Of a stretch of 26,384 nucleotides of DNA, positions 21,795 through 26,384 are shown piece by piece. Source of the DNA: Phycisphaerales bacterium UBA1161. GTDB taxonomy: Bacteria > Planctomycetota > Phycisphaerae > Tepidisphaerales > Tepidisphaeraceae. The notes beneath the pieces are model-generated. The model was not told where the DNA came from and did no database searches. It saw only the letters and a list, made by a program, of their open reading frames with translations. Each line of letters begins with the position of its first letter. The first letter of the stretch is position 1. The position numbers and the translations under genes are program-made. Location of the stretch: the NCBI GenBank assembly GCA_002311745.1, contig DBZL01000069.1, forward strand, positions 1-26,384, in the 5' to 3' direction.

Positions 21795-23369
21795 ATGGAT
21801 GCAAGCGTCATGGACCCCACAAAGAAGATCTGCACCCTGGAACGGCTCGTGGCTGTCCGACAGCAGGCGCGGGTGGCCGGGCGCGTGGTCGTGCATTGCC
21901 ATGGATGTTTCGACATCGTGCATCCCGGGCACATCCAGCACCTGCAATACGCCAAGTCGCTGGGCGATGACCTGATCGTCACGATCAGCGCCGATGCGCA
22001 GGTGAATAAGGGCGCGGACCGGCCGCTGATTCCGGAGGATTTGCGTGCCGCAAGCCTGGCGGCCCTGCAATGCGTGGACTGGGTGCACGTCAACGGTCAT
22101 CCGTCGGCGGTCCCATTGCTTCAGCAGCTTCAACCGGACATCTACGTCAAGGGCAAAGAATACGAGCGGAATTTCGATCCGCGTTTCCTGGCCGAGCGCG
22201 ACGCCGTCATCCGGCATGGCGGCCGCGTGGTCTTTTCCAGCGGCGACGTCGTCTACTCCTCCACGGCGCTGATCAGCGCGATGCAGCGCGACGCGTTCGC
22301 GGATGAAAAAGTGATCCGCTTCCGCGACCGCTTCGATCTCTCGGCCGCGTCGCTGTCGCGCCTGCTGGAGCGATTTGCCCGGATGAAGGTAGTGGTGGTC
22401 GGGGATTACATCCTGGACCGCTACCATTTTTGTGATGCCACGGGCGTCGCGGGCGAGGGGCCGATGATGGCTCTGCGGCATCTGCAAACCCGCGACTTCG
22501 ACGGGGGAGCGGCCGTGATCGCCCTGCACCTGGCCGCCCTGGGCGCGGCGGCGTCGCTGGTCACGTCGTTGGCGGATGATCAGCCGTCGCAGGATGCGGC
22601 CATGCGGCTGGGCGCCAGCGGGATCGCCGTGCAATCCTCCACCCACCGCCGGCAGATCGTGGTCAAGAACCGCTACCTGGTCGAGCAGACCAAACTGTTC
22701 AAGGTGGACGACGGGCCGGTCTGTCCCATCGATTCACAGACGGAAAACCGCGTGGCCGAGGCGATCGTCGCGGCCGCGGCGGGCGCGTCGGCGGTCATCT
22801 TCGCGGATTTCGGCTACGGCTTGATCACCGAATCGCTGCTGGACCGGATCATGCCGCAGCTTCGCCGGAGGGTGCCGATCCTGACCGCGGACGTCAGCGG
22901 CCGACAAAGCAGCCTGCTGCGCTTCAAGGATGTGGATTTGCTCTGCCCCACCGAGCGCGAAGTGCGCGAGACGTTGCACGATTTTTCCAGCGGTCTTGGC
23001 GCGGTGGTCTGGAACCTGCTCGAAGCGACGGGCGCGCGGCAGGCGCTGATCACGCTGGGCAAGCAGGGACTGGTGACCTTTTCACGGCCGGCGGTGGATG
23101 GCGCAGGCGGGGCGCCGGGGCGGCTAAGCAGCCAATACCTTCCGGCATTATCCAATCACGTGGTGGATCCTCTGGGCTGCGGGGATGCGCTTTTGGCGGC
23201 GGCGAGCCTGGCCCTGGCCGCCGGCTCTTCACTGCAAGCCGCGGCGTACCTGGGGGCGTTGGCGGCGGCGATCGAAATCAGGGAGTTGGGCAACCAGCCG
23301 CTGGATGCAGAGAAACTCGCGACGGCCCTCCATCATCAAGAGGTCGCGACGGCGCGTCTGGCGTCTTAG
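21795..23369 (+). CDS. bifunctional sugar nucleotidyltransferase/PfkB kinase (HldE-like, inverted order)
   Basis: Predicted 524-residue fusion. Residues about 12-165 form a cytidylyltransferase-like domain with GCFDIVHPGHIQHL (37-50, HPGH motif), KGADRPLIP (72-80) and YVKGKEY (117-123). Residues about 180-510 form a PfkB kinase with VVVGDYILDRY (200-210), a substrate loop near 235-250 and DPLGCGDALL (458-467) with catalytic D464. In E. coli HldE, which makes ADP-heptose for LPS, the kinase comes first; here the order is reversed. The start has no SD; ATG at 21810 is an alternative. It is divergent from the glycosyltransferase operon. Synthesis of an activated heptose or similar sugar is inferred, not proven. 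Confidence 0.85.
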   Translation: MDASVMDPTKKICTLERLVAVRQQARVAGRVVVHCHGCFDIVHPGHIQHLQYAKSLGDDLIVTISADAQVNKGADRPLIPEDLRAASLAALQCVDWVHVNGHPSAVPLLQQLQPDIYVKGKEYERNFDPRFLAERDAVIRHGGRVVFSSGDVVYSSTALISAMQRDAFADEKVIRFRDRFDLSAASLSRLLERFARMKVVVVGDYILDRYHFCDATGVAGEGPMMALRHLQTRDFDGGAAVIALHLAALGAAASLVTSLADDQPSQDAAMRLGASGIAVQSSTHRRQIVVKNRYLVEQTKLFKVDDGPVCPIDSQTENRVAEAIVAAAAGASAVIFADFGYGLITESLLDRIMPQLRRRVPILTADVSGRQSSLLRFKDVDLLCPTEREVRETLHDFSSGLGAVVWNLLEATGARQALITLGKQGLVTFSRPAVDGAGGAPGRLSSQYLPALSNHVVDPLGCGDALLAAASLALAAGSSLQAAAYLGALAAAIEIRELGNQPLDAEKLATALHHQEVATARLAS

Positions 23370-23398
23370 CGCCGCGTCAAGATTGACACGTCGATAGA

Positions 23399-23418
23399 CC
23401 GGCCCGAGGACGGGCTGG
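23399..23418. terminator. hairpin between convergent genes
   Basis: CCGGCCCG and CGGGCTGG pair through 8 bp with one G-T pair around the tetraloop AGGA, 30 nt past the HldE-like stop and before the convergent DUF3467 gene. There is no T-run. Confidence 0.35.
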
Positions 23419-23472
23419 CTCAATTGGGGAGGCGGCCGGTTCTCCGGTTGGTCTGCTTCCTAAATGGAGCGC

Positions 23473-23799
23473 TCAGCGCTCTGGGTTGGGGCGCTGCACG
23501 TTGGGGGGAACCAATTCGCCAAATTGCTGCTCATAGCGCTTGATGAGCTGTCCCAGGGACAGCGCCAGCCGCTTGGCGTTCATGTAGGACATGATCACGC
23601 GGTCGGTGATCTTGAGCAGCAGTTGATGCTGGCCTGGCTGGGGATTGGGGTTGGGCATGTTGAAGCCCAGGTCGATGACCACTTCACCGGCGGTGGCGTG
23701 GATGCGATAGGCGTTGCTGTAGATCTGCCGCAACTCGCGCTCGTCCAACAACACCTGCACGCTTTGGGTTTGCGCCGCGTCTTGAATTTCCTCTGCCAT
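23473..23799 (-). CDS. DUF3467 family protein
   Basis: Predicted 108-residue cytoplasmic protein. The middle part (YSNAYRIHATAGEVVIDLGF, about 27-46) and KITDRVIMSYMNAKRLALSLGQLIKRYEQQFGEL (about 63-96) are the family core; the C-terminal tail is Pro/Asn-rich. The function of DUF3467 is unknown. The ATG at 23799 is chosen for AAGGAG 4 nt upstream; an open extension to 23856 overlaps nothing but lacks support. It follows the secreted-protein gene by 66 nt in the same direction, so they may be co-transcribed, and it converges with the HldE-like gene. Confidence 0.85.
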   Translation of the reverse strand: MAEEIQDAAQTQSVQVLLDERELRQIYSNAYRIHATAGEVVIDLGFNMPNPNPQPGQHQLLLKITDRVIMSYMNAKRLALSLGQLIKRYEQQFGELVPPNVQRPNPER

Positions 23800-23865
23800 A
23801 TTGCTCCTTGAGTTTTCGGGGGCGACATTGTGGCGGTTTTGGCGGTGGTTGTCCACTGGGAAGTT

Positions 23866-24696
23866 TTACTGCGGCCGGGTGGCGGGCAGAACGCGCGATT
23901 GGCACGTAAAATCGACGGTTCCGTTGATTTGCGTGGGCTCGGTATTGGGCGTCAGGTACTTGACGCTTCCGGCGGTCTGACCCTGTACAATTTGCGAGGC
24001 GGCCACATCCACCTGCAAGATCATGGTGGATTCCAAGTCCGCTTCGACGTTGCCCGACTGATGCATGATCGAGGCGCACGAGCAACTCATCTGGGCCCAT
24101 TTCCTGCCATCGACGGTCTTGACCCAGTCCAGGCGGCATTGAGCCATCAACTGATCGAGCGGTCCAAGATTGGAGTGCTTGGCCACTTTTTCAGAAACAT
24201 CCCAGACGTCCCCGATGGCGACGGAATGATCGGGAAAGAAATCCTGGTCCGGGTTAAGGGCGGAATTGAGATTGTCCAGGTCGGTCGGGTCGGCCTGGCC
24301 GGGAAAATCGTTGGCGACCGATTCATCCGCCCGACGGCGCAGGGTGAGGGACTTGCCGGCGAAGCTGCACGGGGTTTTGATTTCCGCCGCAGCGCCTTCC
24401 TGGGTCGTGTCGTAGCTATCGGGATGCACATCGGCGCGCATTTCCGTGGCGGAGCCGTCCTTCACGGCCAGCACGGTCAGCATAAGCTTAAGCACCTGTT
24501 TGGATCGGGTGTCGCTGCGGGTGGTTTGGCCGCCGACGGTGGTCGCGGTTTGATCGTGGCTCTGGGCGATCAATTCGACCGGAATCTTCTGCGCGACTTT
24601 GACGTTTTCGCGAAACGCGTATTTTTCTTGCGCCGCCGCGGCACCGCCGCAGAGCAAGGCCGCCAAAGCCAGCCAGAGTCGCGTTGTTCGCAACAT
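23866..24696 (-). CDS. secreted protein of unknown function
   Basis: Predicted 276-residue exported protein. MLRTTRLWLALAALLCGG followed by AAAAQ is a typical Sec signal peptide with cleavage near AAA-QE. There is no lipobox, since the cysteine at position 16 is inside the hydrophobic core. The mature part is beta-rich and polar, with several cysteines (CSF, CRL, SCSCAS, FTC) that could form disulfides. No family recognised. The ATG at 24696 places the basic residues at the signal-peptide start; an ATG at 24726 would add 10 residues. It is divergent from the TPR/OGT gene and upstream of the DUF3467 gene. Confidence 0.7.
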   Translation of the reverse strand: MLRTTRLWLALAALLCGGAAAAQEKYAFRENVKVAQKIPVELIAQSHDQTATTVGGQTTRSDTRSKQVLKLMLTVLAVKDGSATEMRADVHPDSYDTTQEGAAAEIKTPCSFAGKSLTLRRRADESVANDFPGQADPTDLDNLNSALNPDQDFFPDHSVAIGDVWDVSEKVAKHSNLGPLDQLMAQCRLDWVKTVDGRKWAQMSCSCASIMHQSGNVEADLESTMILQVDVAASQIVQGQTAGSVKYLTPNTEPTQINGTVDFTCQSRVLPATRPQ

Positions 24697-24804
24697 GGTC
24701 AATCCCGCATAGGTCAGGCCCAGCATAGCGTCGGATGGACACAAGATGAATGGGCTTGATAAGATGTCGCGTTCGGGTTGGAAGGATCGGTGCAAGCAGG
24801 CGTC

Positions 24805-26384
24805 ATGCTTCAAGAGGAACTGGAATCGGCCAAGCAGCATCACGCCGCCGGGCGGTATTCGGAAGCCGAGGCGACGTATCGGCGTGTGCTGGCCGAGCAG
24901 CCGGGCAACGCCGAGGCGTTGCATTTGGCGGGCGTGGTGGCGTTTCAGATGGGCCGCCCCGACGAGGCGGTGAACCTGATCCGCCAGGCGGTGGCAGCCG
25001 ATCCAGGGCAACCGAACTATTACTGCAACCTGGGCATGATCCTGGCCGCCCTGGGCCAGACGCGCCAAGCCATCTCGTCCTATCGCCATGCCCTGGTCCT
25101 ACAGCCGGACCACGTGGAAACGAATTACAATTTGGGAATCGTCCTGCGTACGGCAGGGCGTCTGGAAGAGTCGGTCAATGCATTCCGCCGCGCCCTGGCG
25201 ATACGCCCGGATTTTGCCGAGGCGATGGTGGGCTTGGGCAACGCGCTGTGCGACGACGGATACCTGGACGAGGCGATAGGGACATTCCGGCAGGCGTTGA
25301 AGCTGAAACCCGATCTGACGCCGGCGCTATCCTACCTCGCTACGGCATTGCGGGCCAACGGGGACGTCGCGGGGGCGATCGACGCGTACAGGCAGGCATT
25401 GGCGCGGGATGCGAATGACGTCGAGGCCCGCATCGAACTGGGCATCCTGCTGGCAAGCCAGCGACGGCTGGAAGAAGCGGTGGACGCGTTCCGCCAGGCG
25501 GTGGCGGCAAGACCCGATCATGCTGAGGCGCAACACAATTTGGCCAACGCGCTGGTGGAATGCCAGCAATGGGACCAAGCCATTGCGGCGGCGCGCCGGG
25601 CGATCGAGCTGCGACCCGATTTCCCCGAGGCGTATGCCAATCTCGGTAACGCACTGCAAGAGAAGGGGGACCTGGACGAGGCGGTCGCGGCGTTCCGCCA
25701 GGCGGCGCAACTCGCGCCGGACACGGCCTACGCGCATTTAAATCTGGCCAACGCGCTGAGAGACGTCGGCCAGATGGATGAAGCGCTGGCATGCGACGAA
25801 CGCGCCTTTGCCGCCCACCCCGGTTGCGCGGATGCGATGGCCAATCGCATCTACAGTCTTTATTTTCATCCGAATTACGATGCCGCAGCGATCTTCCAAG
25901 AGCACAAGCGATGGAACGACCAATACGCGCAGCCGCTGGCCGACGCGATTCAACCACATACCAATGATCCCGCGCCGGAGCGTCGCTTGCGCATCGGTTA
26001 CGTTTCGCCGAATTTTCGCAGGCATGTCATCGGGCAGAATATGATGCCGCTGTTGCGTCATCACGATCACGAGCAATTTGAGGTTTTTTGTTACGCCCAT
26101 ATTGCCCGGCCCGATCCGCTGACCGAGCAGTTCCACAGTTTCGCCGACGTGTGGCGTGACATTCTTGATCTCGATGACGAGCAGGCCACCGAACTGATCC
26201 GCTCGGATCAGATCGATATTCTGGTGGACCTGACGATGCAGATGGCGGACAGCCGCTTGCTGGTGTTTGCCCGCAAGCCGGCACCGGTTCAGGTAACCTT
26301 CGCAGGCTATCCGGGAACCACGGGATTAAGAACCATCGATTACCGGCTGACCGACCCGTACCTCGATCCGCCGGGACTCAACGA
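24805..26384 (+). CDS. TPR-repeat protein with O-GlcNAc transferase-like domain (partial, 3' end off window)
   Basis: The first 526 residues of a longer protein are visible. About ten 34-residue TPR units (around residues 1-345), each with the YxxALxxxPxxxEAxxNLG-type pattern, lead into a GT41 catalytic domain: RRLRIGYVSPNFRRHVIG (from about 393), ILVDLTMQMADSRLLVFA and APVQVTFAGYPGTTGLRTID (about 490-510). The catalytic domain is cut by the window end. The ATG at 24805 has a weak AGG nearby; an in-frame GTG at 24790 is an alternative. Family members transfer a sugar to Ser/Thr of proteins in the cytoplasm; bacterial targets are often surface or signalling proteins. It is the third glycosyltransferase in the region. 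Confidence 0.85.
   Translation, partial: MLQEELESAKQHHAAGRYSEAEATYRRVLAEQPGNAEALHLAGVVAFQMGRPDEAVNLIRQAVAADPGQPNYYCNLGMILAALGQTRQAISSYRHALVLQPDHVETNYNLGIVLRTAGRLEESVNAFRRALAIRPDFAEAMVGLGNALCDDGYLDEAIGTFRQALKLKPDLTPALSYLATALRANGDVAGAIDAYRQALARDANDVEARIELGILLASQRRLEEAVDAFRQAVAARPDHAEAQHNLANALVECQQWDQAIAAARRAIELRPDFPEAYANLGNALQEKGDLDEAVAAFRQAAQLAPDTAYAHLNLANALRDVGQMDEALACDERAFAAHPGCADAMANRIYSLYFHPNYDAAAIFQEHKRWNDQYAQPLADAIQPHTNDPAPERRLRIGYVSPNFRRHVIGQNMMPLLRHHDHEQFEVFCYAHIARPDPLTEQFHSFADVWRDILDLDDEQATELIRSDQIDILVDLTMQMADSRLLVFARKPAPVQVTFAGYPGTTGLRTIDYRLTDPYLDPPGLN

Noticed and set aside
23460..23485. GAGCGCT/AGCGCTC dyad at the 3' end of the DUF3467 gene
   Set aside because: The centre is only 1 nt, so no realistic hairpin loop; likely a chance palindrome.
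24750..25418. 222-residue frame overlapping the TPR/OGT gene
   Set aside because: It is in another frame with no motif; the TPR repeats and OGT motifs define the real frame from 24805.

Overview
The window is a bacterial chromosome segment with high GC overall. No rRNA, tRNA, CRISPR array or recognisable insertion sequence is visible. The gene families fit a Planctomycetota-type bacterium, possibly of the Phycisphaerae line: a TPR/O-GlcNAc-transferase-like protein, a Maf-like plus CgeB-like glycosyltransferase, a DUF3467 protein, a UxaE-type hexuronate pathway and a stray Flp pilin. That assignment is inference from gene families, not from a marker gene.

Layout. (1) 1-2.6 kb: a GH13 glucan-active enzyme and a decayed 5' fragment of an AddB-type helicase/nuclease gene, bracketed by two copies of a 72-bp intergenic repeat. 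(2) 2.6-6.4 kb: a visibly less GC-rich accessory block with a membrane-anchored NERD nuclease-like protein facing a two-gene operon made of a TIR-domain protein and an AlbA_2 (Schlafen-type) protein, plus a small gene with a motif common in accessory DNA. This is the best candidate for an undescribed immune system. (3) 6.7-12.8 kb: sugar-acid catabolism in two operons on the minus strand. One holds uxaE (tagaturonate epimerase) and a KDG kinase. The other holds a 2-hydroxyacid dehydrogenase, an Ldh_2-family dehydrogenase and a UxuB-like SDR fructuronate reductase. The steps from tagaturonate to KDPG are present except mannonate dehydratase. (4) 12.8-17.9 kb: a MATE transporter, ileS and purN on the minus strand, with a 37-bp perfect palindrome built of 7-bp units between ileS and purN. 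(5) 17.9-26.4 kb: a Flp pilin gene and a glycan locus with two glycosyltransferases, a HldE-like bifunctional enzyme with inverted domain order, a DUF3467 protein, a secreted unknown protein and a TPR/OGT gene cut by the window end.

A recurring regulatory theme is a -10-like hexamer (TANNNT or a close variant) ending 6-7 nt before the start codon with no Shine-Dalgarno sequence. It is seen at the NERD, TIR, MATE and CgeB-like genes and suggests leaderless transcripts. Other genes (uxaE, the SDR, AlbA_2, pilin, DUF3467) have clear purine-rich ribosome binding sites.
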